Part shown: one piece after another, positions 47,610 through 59,820 of the stretch
How the letters are laid out: the number at the start of each line of letters is the position of its first letter
Numbering within the stretch: position 1 is the first letter of the stretch
Assembly (NCBI GenBank): GCA_035235625.1
Contig: CP141140.1
Coordinates: 3,395,330 to 3,459,329, forward strand
Source of the DNA: Saururus chinensis
Taxonomy: Eukaryota > Streptophyta > Magnoliopsida > Piperales > Saururaceae
DNA length: 64,000 nt
Reading direction: 5' to 3'
Translations under genes and position numbers: made by a program
The notes under the pieces: generated by a model
What the model was told of the DNA's origin: nothing
Seen by the model: the letters and a program-made list of their open reading frames with translations, nothing else
Databases searched by the model: none

Positions 47610-50600
47610 TGTCACAGCCCGGGTTTTTCAAACCATTTTCCAGTAAATTTCATGAAAATTTTTTGCAATATAACGGCTGTATTTTGTGAAAATTGACGAA
47701 AATCGAAACCTGTGAAAACATTTTATATTTCTCACATCATCAATTTAAAATCACACAACCTTAAACTTTCTTTTAAATCATCAAAACATACCGACTAAAC
47801 ACCCGGGTGTGAGATCAAACAAACACACATAAAAACACGAGTGCCATGGCCATGGGCTTAAATACACATCTCCCAGGCATAGCCGAGTACAAGTCCGATA
47901 ACAGTCCCAATATAAACAGTCCATATACAAGTCCAAAATAATACATGCATAAGCTCTCAACTCGCCCAATACATGTATACTCAAAATTTGCATCAGATCG
48001 TGGCATAACTAAACAAAAGAAACTGAACAGTCAAAAAATCGACCTGAAGTCCGCAAGTCTGTCCTCTCCTCCAAAACTAAGTCCCGCCTACGAAGCTCTC
48101 GTGCTGGGACCCGCAGAAGTCACTGGAGGATCTGAAATTCAGTAGAGGGAAAGTGAGTATTTTCATACTCAGTAGAAAATACCCAGTAGGGGATTTCTAA
48201 ATAATGAACTTGTAAGCCTAAACGTAGTTGCCTTCATGAAGCATAACATGAAGCAACAAAACATGGCAATCAAAGTCTCTCAAAATATGATGCTCACAAC
48301 CACACACATATCACGAACTCATGTTCGTTCCATCTTTCCACACAATCCTACGCATATACCTACACTTACTGTCTTACTTAACTCTTACACTTACAGTCCT
48401 GATCTTACAGTCATACTCAACACATACACTTATGATCGACACCTAGAGCTCATTATCAAACTAATAAGCTCCAACGTCGACGGAAAGGAATGCCACTGGG
48501 GCGTCACCTTAACCTCCGGAGAGTACTAGACGCCATGGACTTTTCCGAAGGTAAGGTACACCTATGCTCATGGGGCACATGATCAAACAGGTAAGAGTAG
48601 TTCCATGATACTACTTACCTGAGCGCGCAAACATAAACGGCCACACATTAGGGTCATACAATTGCCCATACTTTAGGGTCTTATAGTGCCAATGCCACTC
48701 TTGGGCAGAATCATACGATGCTCTCAATAGAGCATCAACCGTCTGGGCTTAATTACAGCACACAGACCAACTCCCGCAGGATACACACCATGGCTAGACA
48801 GGAGAAATGCTTAGCCGATTAATCACCTGCTAGCTCAACCACGGAACTTAATCCGTCAAACTACTAAAGTCTCAAACTCATAAGGTTAACATTTTAGTTT
48901 TTACTTAACATTCCAGTTTGAATTAAATACGTTATGCTCGAGTAATTTTCCTCTGAAATCATACTATCATAAAGTCTCTTGATGAACTCAAAACTACGTC
49001 TGTTTTCCCCGAGAACCCTGAAGCTTTCCGCTCATGGCATCAAAGCCTGATCCAATCCAAACTAATCTCAGCCCATCAAGCGTATACATATCGATACCAT
49101 CGATATAAACATTCATCATTCCGTATGTATTTGTCCATCCACACACATCTAACCAAACCCTACTTACGATTATAGCACATCCATTATATGCATAAACCAT
49201 TGCATACGTATGCAGATAAATTATCCTACTAGCATGCAAATAATTACCCCGTAAACCTATACATCCATCATTTGTCAAGCCAATAACATGTCATTTAATT
49301 AGCATTAGCATAAGCTAATATCACACCATTACACGCAATATCCATAGCATTACGCATTATGAAGCATGTAATTAAATTGGCCCTAGCATGCATTCTAACA
49401 TACTAAGCACGCTACGATAGAATTACAAATTCAAAGCCCCCTACCCTACCTCGCTTTCCAGGCGTACGGTGTTGTCGGGGCGCACAACTGTAGCGGCGTC
49501 AGTGGCAACTTCGGCGAACCCAAGCGTCGCTTTCTATAAAACGAGCTGCCCCTGGGTGCGAAAGTGCCGCAAGCTTGCCGGGGTTTACACGATGAACTGG
49601 TCCGGTCCCGATTCAACACCCATCGATCTCCGTGCCTCCCATTGACGTGTACAAGAGGTGGTCGGGGGTGGACACTGCACCCAAAAGGGCTGATATGCAA
49701 ATCCAAATTCTGTGTGGTGTCTAGCTCCACCGTCAATCATCGGGCGTCGTGGCGAATCGCTGGAAGCCCAAATCGTACCGGGTAGAGGTCGACAATCGTG
49801 GTTCCGGAGGCCAAAACCCACATACAAGGGCTGGAGGGGCGTGATCTAAGGTAGAGAGGTGAGGAGGAGGAGAAACAAGGCGAGGGTGGCCAGCCATGGC
49901 CGCCGGCAAGGCCACACGACTGCTGGACAGCAAGGTTCTTGCTTCCCGGTGTGAGCTTTTGGGTGAAAAACAGGGGACGGTGGATGGGAGGAAGGTCGGA
50001 GAGGAGAAAGAAGGGCGTGGGGAGGAAGCCTCTGACCGGAGGAGGGGTGGAGAGGTGGTGGACGGCCAGAAACGGCGCACGACGGTCACCAAACAAAGCC
50101 CCGACGCTCCAACGGCCAAAAGAGTGAAAACCGAGCCAAAATCCAGTAGCGCGAGGAGGAGCAAGGAGGTGACGGCGGAAGCTCTAGTCGGTACCACCGG
50201 ACTCGTGGCGGCCGGGTGAAGCGAGATCCGGCAAGAAACAGCGGATTCCGACCAAGGAGGAGGCGCGACGAAGGGTCCGGAAAAGCCCTCGTTTTTCCTC
50301 CCGGACTGAAAATCTTACTGGAGTTCTGGAATGAATAGTGGTGTGGCTGGAAAGCCACGATCCACTATTCCTTTATAAGGTTTTAATTTAATCCATATAA
50401 GCTTTTCAATATTTTTCACAACAGCCTCCCTGTTTTACACGTTGCCGCTCCTGTACACGTGCCACGCCGCCTCTAACGCGCCCAAAAGCTAATACACCTC
50501 GGGCCCACCCTTTTCACACCGAAGCTTCCCTTCGCACGGCGAAGCTTTATTTTATGCACCAAAGCCTCGACTTACGTGCCAAAACGTATTTTAGGTGCAA

Positions 50601-50801
50601 AACCTCTTTTTGCGCGTCAAAACCTTCTCTTCACGCCAAAGGTTTAATTTACACGCAAACCTCTCCACTTACTCAAGCTCCAAACGTAACACATGTACAC
50701 ATACATATACGGAACAAATGCAAATTAAATATAAGGGGCAACTTGATTTATTTTCCACAAAACAAGTTGAAACCGCGGAAAAAAAAAACCGGGTCATTAC
50801 A
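47610..50801. mobile_element. solo LTR (3192 bp) with GATAT target duplication
   Basis: Starts TGTCACAGCCCGGG and ends ACCGGGTCATTACA. GATAT stands at 47605-47609 and 50802-50806. It lies 20 bp from the end of the LTR at 44557-47589 but differs in sequence. No coding domains are seen; the GC-rich block at 49450-50360 yields overlapping ORFs on both strands that I treat as chance. Confidence 0.85.
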
Positions 50802-50879
50802 GATATACACGAGTCTGAAATAAGAACCACCATATATGATGTTCTATTATCAGAACAACATAAATAAAAAAATATAACA

Positions 50880-52050
50880 AAGTTCAGAGGCATCCATGCC
50901 TAATCCCATGCTCTCCCCGACTATTCCTAATATAGGGGATCCTGGTTAACCGCATGTTGTGCCATGTAGTCTCAAAATAAAACACAGAAAGAGAGGTGAG
51001 TAAAACTTAATAAGGTTTTAAATGTGAAGAGAGTAAACTAAAAATCATCACATAATTCACATGCATTCATCATGATATATTAACATAACCTGTACTTGAC
51101 TACTCATCACATACATATACTCATAAGATCATCAACATATCTCATGCACACCATTTCACATGACATATCATAATATTATCTCATTCATGATTCATTTCCA
51201 ATGCATTCATTCATCCTGCATACCATGTCACATAGTATATCACAATATCATCTCATTCATGATTCATATTCATCGCAAAAATTCATCCTCCATAACAATT
51301 TCTCAACACACTAATCAATAATCATACATATAAAACCTATTATCCTTCATAACATTCAACCTGCATAACATGTGTCTCTAACACGCAATCACATAATGCA
51401 TATTCATATCATTCATCCATAAATTATTCACCCTGCACGATAAGTGTCTCAAATCACACTATACTAAATAATGCATAATAAATCATATTCACATGTGTCA
51501 CATAAGCTCAATGATCCCTATACAACCTGTGTAACCTGGGCATAATATTATCTTATACAAATGCATCATCAACAATGTTGAATATCTTCATCATAGAGAG
51601 AAATACAATCATACCAACTGCGTTGGAAGTAGTCCAATTTTCACAAAGGAAATGTAGGGTGTTTTGGGGTAGTGAACCCCTTTCTACTCGCCCTGGACAG
51701 TCCTAACTAAGAACGTTTGAATCCTACATAGGGAACCTTGAGCAATGTGTTCACTGTAGACATCTCTGTGGTGGAAGAGTCCGAATTCACACATAGGGAA
51801 CCTACAACATGTGGTAGCCGGTGTATGAAAGCATATCACTCTTGATTATCAGGGTCCATATAACTATCTCAAGAAATCTCAACCGCATTCGAGTCAACTC
51901 GACTCGTCTATATTCAACTCAACTCAATCAACTCAACCTAGGGAGGATCAATCTTTTACACATGAATTCAAATCAAAATCATGTCATTTCGGACTAAGTA
52001 ATTTATGACAAGCCAATAATCGATTAGTCCGGCATTCAATCCATAAAAAT
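50880..52050. mobile_element. truncated LTR of the 59821-63218 family
   Basis: Collinear homology with about 60190-61260 is plain: GAGAGGTGAGTAAAAC against GAGGGGTGAGTTTAAC, CTCGCCCTGGACA.TCCT, CACATAGGGAACCT against CACAGAGAACCCT, and ATCAGGGTCCA against CTCAGGGTCCA. Neither terminus is found; the edges given are where similarity fades. Confidence 0.75.
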
Positions 52051-52900
52051 TATAATTATATTTAAATGAGATTAGTATTAATTATGGGCGGATTTAATTA
52101 AAGCTTATTCATGGAATAAGTTAGTTGTGTTCCACCTTAGTTTTAAGAGTCATTATATTAATTAGCTAACCTTTTACTTCGAAGGTTGCCACCTAGGTTA
52201 GGGACACTGAAAAGTGTCACTACCAACAGTGAATTTAGTTAAGTTGACAACTTTTTTTGTCATTTCATTGAAATAAAATTCATATTCTGATAAAAAAATC
52301 TTAAATATATATAAAGATACAAATAAGACAAGTAAAGCCTAGATATAATAGAAGATAACAACCCGAGCGCTTGGAGAAGGAAGGATCCTGAAACCCCCCT
52401 TAAATTTAGTTAATTTTAGATATTTTTGCTTTATTTCTTTTTTATTTTTTTCTTAAATAAATTTCTACATTTGTTATTACTTCTTATACATTTATCTCCA
52501 TTAATTCATTTAACGATATTTTTTTTAATTTTCAAGTTTATTTTTAGTTGATAACATATAAAATTTAAATAAGAATATGTTATAAACTACTGTAATTAAG
52601 AGAGTTAAGACTTTGAGGTTCAACTTATAAGTTGTAAATGGAGAACAAGATTTTCTTAATGTGATTTTAATAATAGTTCATAACATCAAAGATTTAGTGA
52701 CATATCACTATGGTAAATAAGAATTTGTGTGTATCAGTCAAAGATTTTGTGTTTATATTTTGCACTTTATTAAGAAATATACATACATTATGTTGTAAAC
52801 TATATTCATACTATTCATGGTTATTTATAATTTAAGGTTGCTACTGAATGTTTTTTCATTTACCATTACACAAAGCTTTAGTTTAAATTAACGTCATTTT

Positions 52901-52902
<2 letters not shown>

Positions 52903-52970
<68 letters not shown>
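52903..52970. repeat. (AT)34 microsatellite, copy A
   Basis: 68 uninterrupted bases of AT. Confidence 0.97.
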
Positions 52971-52973
<3 letters not shown>

Positions 52974-53308
52974 TTAACTATTTGTGGCTAATCATTTACG
53001 CTATAAATAGTTAAATTATAATGTGATTAAAAACATAAGTAGTTTATGTATTTTTTTAGATTATTTATTTAGAGTTTGTTATTTTTGAAATTATGTTTCT
53101 TACTTTTAGAATTTGCAATTTAGTTTTTTTCACTTTATTATTTTTTGTTAATAAAACAAGTTTCACTATTATGTTTGTAGTTCTTTTTAGATATTTAAAT
53201 TTGAGGCAAGAAATAAGGGTTTAACAATTCACGGTTATTTGTAATTTAAGGTTGTTACTAAATGTTCTTAATTTACCATGACATAAATCTTTAGTTTAAA
53301 CTAACACC

Positions 53309-53552
<244 letters not shown>

Positions 53553-53889
53553 TCATTTAATATGATTTAACTAGTTGTGGCTAATTATTTACACTATAAA
53601 TAGTTGAATTATAATGTTATTAAAAATTTAACTAACCTATGTGTTTTTTTAGATTAGTTATTTTGAGTTTGTTATTTTTCAAATTATGTTTCTTACTTTT
53701 AGATTTTGTAATTTATTTTTTTATGCAAATAGTATTTTTTATTTTTTTTTAACATTCTTTACATGTGTGCAATGTTATTAAGGGTCTTGAATATATCACC
53801 TCTATATTAAAATTTTAAATTTCCTATCTACATTTTTATTAAGGGTTTTGAATATATCACCTTAATATTGAAAAAGTTAATTCCCCATT

Positions 53890-54345
53890 TTTGTTCATCC
53901 TTAATTAGGTTTAACATTTTGTTTCTTTAATAAAAATTTGTTTAAGATTGTGTTCTTCATTGTTTCCATCTCTTGTTCCTTAGTCATTTAAAACAAAATG
54001 TCTTTTTTTTAACACAAATTTATCCAATAAGTTGTCTTCTATCATTCTTTGTTTTGATTCACATATGTAAAATATAAATAAGAAGTGAAAAGAGTTTATG
54101 TTTTTCCATTTTCTACTACTCAATTAATGCACTTTGATTTACATTTTCTTTTCACATATTGGCGAGAAGTTGAAAGTTTTAAAAATTTATAAAATTCCAG
54201 TTCTTGGTTTTGTGGATTGGGTGTCTTTAATTGTCTAGATTAGAACATCAAAATAAAATAAATTTTAGGTTTTCTAATCTTAGCAATTAATATGGGACAA
54301 AGAGAGTACCATTTACTTAAGAAATGATATTTTCTCATGTGATAT
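53890..54345. repeat. degenerate dispersed AT-rich repeat, unit 1
   Basis: Strings such as TTTGTTCTTC.TTAATCAT, AATTTCATC.AA..GATTGTCTT, CCTTTTCTACTACCC.ATTAGTGCACTTTGATTTA and GGCAAGAAG.TG.AAGTTTTAAAAA recur at about 56540-56810 and again in part at 56910-57030. The LTR at 54346-56320 separates them. Confidence 0.5.
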
Positions 54346-55923
54346 TGTAATGCCCTGCTTTTTCGATTACGTCTAACCAAGGGGGTTAGAGGTAATTAGT
54401 AATTTTTTTAATAAATTATAAATAGTTTCAAAGGTTGAAACCTTTGTAATTGAGTAGAACTCAAAGAAACGAGCGTAACGAATCAAAAAACAGGCGAAAT
54501 AGAAGTCAGGACCAGAAGTTACGAGAATCGTAGAAAATAGGCGAGACCCACTTAGAAAGAGCACTATTAGCTTTAAGTGGGTTAAAATTGAAGGGCTCAT
54601 CAATACGAGTCCAATGGTACGAAGAATGCGCAAATCCAAATCCGGGGTAGGAATATACGCGTGTTTGAAGAAAGAACAAAAAAGAAAAAGAAAACAAAAC
54701 GAAATGGTGCACGATTGGCGCGCTCGCGGAACAGCATGCACAACGGAAACGCGGCCGTGACGCATGTAGCAGCTGGTGTGACCTGCGCCGCATGCACTAT
54801 TTTTGCAGGCACCTCCGCCAAAACCACGGCGCCGCCAGAAATGGCGACACGACGCCATGGTTTCGACAGCTCGGGGGTCTATTTATACCCCTTTTCTTTC
54901 AGTTTTTTAGCAAAACCTCCTTCTCCCCATTTCTAAGCCTTCTAAGTCCGATTAAGGTCGTTTAAGAGGCGTTCCTAAGTAAATCGAGCATGCTCTACAC
55001 AATGGAGTGGTCCTTTCTTCAAGTTGGAGACCATATAATGAGGAAACACCCAAAGGGAAGGAGAGGTTCTAGTCGTTGTCCTCGAGCACTGATAATCTTC
55101 TTTTTATCTGTTTCTGAGCATCCTAGCTCTGATTTAGTCTATCCAGGAGGCGTTGTTGACTAAATCGACTGTGCTCTTTGTAATAGAGGGGTCCATTCTA
55201 TGAGTTGGCAACCATATAAGGAGGAAATTATCTGAGATAAGGAGAAGCCCTACCCGTTATCCTCAAGCACCGGAGAAAGAAAAAGAAGTCAAAAGTAAGA
55301 CGGGGTTCCGCCCGAAGTTATCGGGCCACAACAAGAGAAGCAATCCATAGTAGGGGATGCTTTGTCTTTCACTGAAGAGACATGATGTGTGAGGAACATC
55401 CCCGAGTAGGAGAGGTTCTATCCACCACCCACTAGCACGGAAAACGAGAAGAATATCCGGCAAGGAGAACGTTTATATGTAGTCTTTTAGTGCAAGACAA
55501 GGAACATATGGAGGCTAGAGGAAGCTCTATTTATTGCTTTTGAATCCTAAGGGGAGGACACTAAGAAGAAACGAGCAACTCCGAATACCGTTACCTTACT
55601 AGACATGAGGGGAGTAAGTATTTCTGACATCCCGTTTAAATTATAGAGCTACATGTGCTAAATTAAGATGTGTGCTATGCCATGATCTTTTGTGCTCTAT
55701 TCTGCTATGCTTTGATGTAACATGTTTATGTTTCATCTTGCTCTAGGGTAGAGCAAGACGCGTGGCGTGTGTATGTTCGGTCTCGGCTCAGTGATAGAGC
55801 ATGACGTATGTATGTGGTTTTGATCCCGCTATGTGGTAGAGCAAGATGTACAATTTCGTTAACTCATTAATTTCCGCTTGACTCCAATATATGATAAAGT
55901 TTTGTATAACTCCAACTAAATAT

Positions 55924-55966
<43 letters not shown>

Positions 55967-56320
55967 CGTATATAAGTTTGTGACGCTTGTTGTATGTATT
56001 AGCCGTTAGGTAGAACTACATTCGGATCCAATCGTGTTGGAATAATATTCAATACGTACATAGGCAACCAACGACAAGACAACGTTGGTCCAATCTAAAT
56101 TAATTATAAATAAATATTTTATTCTGTTTTATATGCGATGAACTATGAAGCTTCGTTGTGTGTATGTGTCCGTTACAACCTAAGTCCACATACAAGGAAG
56201 CCTTGAAGCTTTGTAGTGCGTAGACAAACGTTATACCTCTCGCACACAGATTCCTAGCTTAAGGAGTTCAAATTTTTTTATAAGTGATTTTGTAGGCCCG
56301 GCCCGGGTTGGGTCGTTACA
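54346..56320 (+). mobile_element. solo LTR (1975 bp) with GATAT target duplication
   Basis: Starts TGTAATGCCCTGC and ends GGGTTGGGTCGTTACA. GATAT stands at 54341-54345 and 56321-56325. There is no internal coding region. Its left part matches the partial LTR at 63278. Its right part (GCAACCAACG, GGTAGAACTACATTCGGATC) matches the inverted LTR at 44557-47589, so these are one superfamily; strand is given relative to that. An imperfect (TA)n lies at 55926-55963. Confidence 0.87.
55926..55963. repeat. (TA)n microsatellite within the LTR
   Basis: About 19 uninterrupted TA units. Confidence 0.95.
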
Positions 56321-56539
56321 GATATACCTCCTTAATTACAATTATTTCTTTATCTTTTATAAAAATTTAGTTGAGATTTTGTTTTAAATTAATGTTATAT
56401 TGTGTTAAGAGTTTATTCACTATTTTGTAGGTTTGCAATATTTTTTAAGCTATCTTTTTATGTTATTTTCATGTTATTTATATATTTTCATTGTCATTTA
56501 GGATTTCAAACATATCGTTTTAGTTGTAAAAGGCCATTT

Positions 56540-57030
56540 TTATTAATTTATTTATTTAATAAAAGATTGATAGAGATTTTGTTCTTCCATATTGCTATTT
56601 GTTCTTCTTAATCATGTAAAAATATGCAATTCCTACCAAAATTAACAATATCATCAAATTGATTGTCTTATATTTTCTTCATTTTCGTAAGAAAGATAGA
56701 CAAGCTCAAGTTGTTTCCCTTTTCTACTACCCTATTAGTGCACTTGATTTATGGTTTACATTTTTTTTGTGTAATGGCAAGAAGGTGCAAGTTTTAAAAA
56801 GTTTATACAGCCAAAGAATTTTATCTTCTTCGCATTGACATTGAGTGTTTCAAATATTTTTCTTCATTGAAAAAAACTTGTCTCATATTCTTCTTTAGTT
56901 AGGATTATTGCTTCATCATTTTTTTTAAATCAATTGATATCTTGTTCTCTGCTTTATTATTATTTGTTCTTCCTTAATTATATAAAAAAATGCAGCTTCT
57001 ATCAAAATTCACAATTTCATCATACCATAT
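56540..57030. repeat. degenerate dispersed AT-rich repeat, units 2 and 3
   Basis: Partner copies of the repeat at 53890-54170; unit 3 (from about 56910) is partial. Confidence 0.5.
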
Positions 57031-57043
57031 AAAGGTAGGGTAA

Positions 57044-57262
57044 CATTTTTTTATGTTCCTTATTGACAATGAGCCTAGCATAAGGAACACATGAGAGCCG
57101 TGAATATTTGAAATTGACAATGCACACGCTAGCACATGTTAGCATCAGGGCCAATTATGCTATGCTAAAGTGCGCTAGTGAGTGCACTATTAATTTCAAA
57201 TATCAATGACTCTCATGCATTTCTTGCGTTAGGCTCAGTGTCAATAGGAAGCATAGAAAATG
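57044..57262. mobile_element. foldback MITE (219 bp)
   Basis: Nearly the whole element is an inverted repeat: left CATTTTTTTATGTTCCTTAT and GACAATGAGCCTAGC pair with the complement of the right arm (CATTTTCTATGCTTCCTAT, GACACTGAGCCTAAC), followed by matching CATGAGAG and ATATTTGAAATT. No clear target duplication. Confidence 0.75.
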
Positions 57263-57300
57263 CTTCATAAAGCTAGAAATCTTGAAACTGTAGAATTAAG

Positions 57301-57366
57301 AAATTTTTATGTATGTATGTATGTATATATGTATATATGTATGTATGCATGTGTGTGTCTATACAT
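57301..57366. repeat. imperfect (TATG)n microsatellite
   Basis: ATGT and ATAT units alternate for about 60 bp. Confidence 0.85.
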
Positions 57367-57799
57367 ATAGGGAAAAATTAATATAAGGTCAACCTTACAC
57401 AAGCTTGCATGACGTTGATTTTATAGATGTGGGTTTTGGTAATATTTGTAGAGGGCGGGAACAAGGAATATTGAAAGAGCACCACAAAATTTGGGTCCAT
57501 TTGGATGTATTATAAAACCCCATATTTTTAAAGAAAGTTCTATATTATATTTTATATTTTTAGGTCATTGTGACCATCGACATGTCAATAAACTTGCCGA
57601 TGAAATTATAGAAATTATTATCAGCAGACTTATCAATGCGTTTATGTAGTTTTTGATGGTAACTGCATGCATGTCGTTTATCCAGAATACAAGGCAATGA
57701 TAGTTTTTAAAGTATAGCAATGGTTTTAGAAAGAAAAACGAGTCCAAGAGAGAGACTTGCGGCCGGAGAAGAGGGAAGTGGTTGAAATTTTACCAAATT

Positions 57800-58798
57800 T
57801 GTGTAGTTTCATATTTTCTTCAAGTTTTTCATGACTTGCATTTGATGAATTGTTAGGTGAAGTAAAATCTTTGAGTTTTATAGGCTCCAATGGCAGATCA
57901 TCATAAAATCTTTAAGTTGATTGAGAATGAAGCAAACACAAGGAGTTTAAATGGCACTATGATTGAATTATGTTTGAATGTATGTATCTTTGCAAGTGAA
58001 TATCCTTATTAGTTGTAGTTAGAACTTCAACTACTTATCTCCATGAGCCCTTGTGTGCTTTAGGTGCATAATGTAGATAGGGCAGGCACACTTCAAAATA
58101 TTTGAAGTACGAATGTGAGTAGTTCATGGTCTAGTGAGGCGAAATTGTTCTTCTAGATGTGGCTACTGTGTTATAGAGAACTATTTAAGCTTGCACTTAT
58201 GAAGTCGGAGACTTTTGAGTGAGAGTCACGTTATGATTGTGATATCATGTGAAATGCATTATTGAATGTTATGTTTATTCCACTTATATGTAGTGATGAT
58301 GATGTTGCTAAAGGATATGATAGTTGGTTAATTTTGTGATGATATAGTATATTTATGTATATAATTATTACATAGTACTTGTTTAGCCATCTCACAGGGT
58401 ATATTCGTATACTTAGCATCTGTGTGATGTAAGTTCTTTGCAGGGTTAAAGTTACTTAGGATTTTAGATGTGTGGCAAGTGTAATATTTGCGAAGCCACT
58501 TTGAATGTATAAATATTTTTTTACTTTATGGTAGGTAACTTTAGGTATATGAGTATCAATATGTCTGTATTTGTGCATATCAATATATTCAAACATGTAC
58601 TTAGGCGAGATCCTATGTGATTTAAGATATGATTTGACCTTCATTATTATTGTACTCTAATTTAGTACACATATGTTCGACAAAAAGTTGGCTTTTACCC
58701 CAAGATAACTTGTCGAATGTTTGACAAAAAGTTTTAAAAAATTTGTTTATGTTGTTTTATTTATAAAAATGAGTTTAAAAATCTTGGGGTGTGACAAA
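57800..58798. mobile_element. possible LTR remnant ending in GGGGTGTGACA
   Basis: The string CTTGGGGTGTGACA at 58785-58798 looks like an LTR terminus. The preceding kilobase has LTR-like wording (CTCACAGGGTATATTCGTATAC..., GATGTAAG.TCTTTGCAGGG). The left end is not identified, no target duplication was found, and no coding region is seen. Confidence 0.35.
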
Positions 58799-58856
58799 CA
58801 ATGTTTATGTATTCATGCATAGTAGGCATGCTATTTTTGGTCACTGGTGGTGTGAA

Positions 58857-59160
58857 CGATGCTTCATAAGGCATCGGTGAGAATGACAGAATAGTGTTAT
58901 TCCATTGTCGATAAGGTTCGACGTGCTGGTGAACTCACTGATGGTCATTAGTGAAGTTGCCAACCCATTTGTAAAGTCACCGATGGAATCTTACATCTCT
59001 ATTGGTAAAATCTCACTAATAGTAATCTGTGAGAAAACCGACCTGCTCATGAGGTTACCGATGAGACCTCATAACCACTATCAATAGAGTTCAATGTGAC
59101 TCACCGACAGTCATCAGTGGGGTGACAAACACGCCGATAAGGCTGCCGATAGAACATATG
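58857..59160. repeat. scattered ACCGAT/TCGGT motifs, CACTA-subterminal-like
   Basis: Short motifs (CACCGATG, ACCGACC, TACCGATGA, CACCGACAG, GCCGATA, CATCGGTGAG) recur about every 30-60 bp on both strands. Similar motifs in tandem are typical of subterminal regions of CACTA (En/Spm) transposons. No CACTA terminus or transposase is visible here. Confidence 0.35.
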
Positions 59161-59599
59161 AATTATGAATTTCATTGTGAATATAGCTAAAGTATGCTAT
59201 AGTAATTTGATTGATATTGCAGGGTTTTGAAGTATTTATGTGATGTCGATAAATGATCAATTATGCACATATTACTTAGGGGTTAGTAAGCCATAATGCA
59301 TATGTACGAGACTTTTGATTATAATGATTGGGAACCTAAAGACTATGCACATGGCATACAAGATCACAAAAACCCTTAGTGCCTTAGCTCCAAAAGTGAG
59401 TTGTTAGTCACATAAACAAAAAGTTTTAGTATGAATAAGATTAAGCTCTTCTGGCTCTCTAGGGATGAAAGTTATATAGAACTACTTCCATGGCCTGAGA
59501 GTTGAGTTTAAATGGATGAGAGCATTGAGGGAAAGAAGACATTCAATACTATTGAGGGACTTCTATACAATGTTAGGGGAAGACAAGATCACATTAAAT

Positions 59600-59820
59600 G
59601 AACACATTCTAGATGACCTGATTACCTTAGAGCAAGCTTTAAGTCTTCCAGACGCTTAAGAATGGTAGGTTGCTATTTAGGAAGAGATGGAATATATCCT
59701 AAAGAACAAGGTCTAAGAGATAGTGGATCCACCTGATGGGCAAAAGCCCATTAGGTATAAATGGATCTTTAAAAAGAAGCTTAAAGCCGATGGGTCTATA
59801 GATAAGTACAAGGTGAGATT
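59600..59820 (+). pseudogene. Ty1/copia reverse transcriptase fragment, left part
   Basis: The translation shows a copia RT amino-terminal region with stops (EEMEYILKNKV, then DPPDGQKPIRYKWIFKKK and DGSIDKYK). The reading is cut at 59820 by an inserted LTR and resumes at 63219. Upstream the frame decays to nothing recognisable. It is a different copia lineage from the element at 17.7 kb, judging by the wording of the same region. Confidence 0.85.

Noticed and set aside
49446-50358. Several 80-150 residue ORFs on both strands
   Set aside because: They overlap in opposite strands in a GC-rich part of a solo LTR and show no domain.
44557-50801. One element with 5' and 3' LTRs (44557-47589 and 47610-50801)
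   Set aside because: The two sequences differ, only 20 bp separate them, and the second has its own target duplication.
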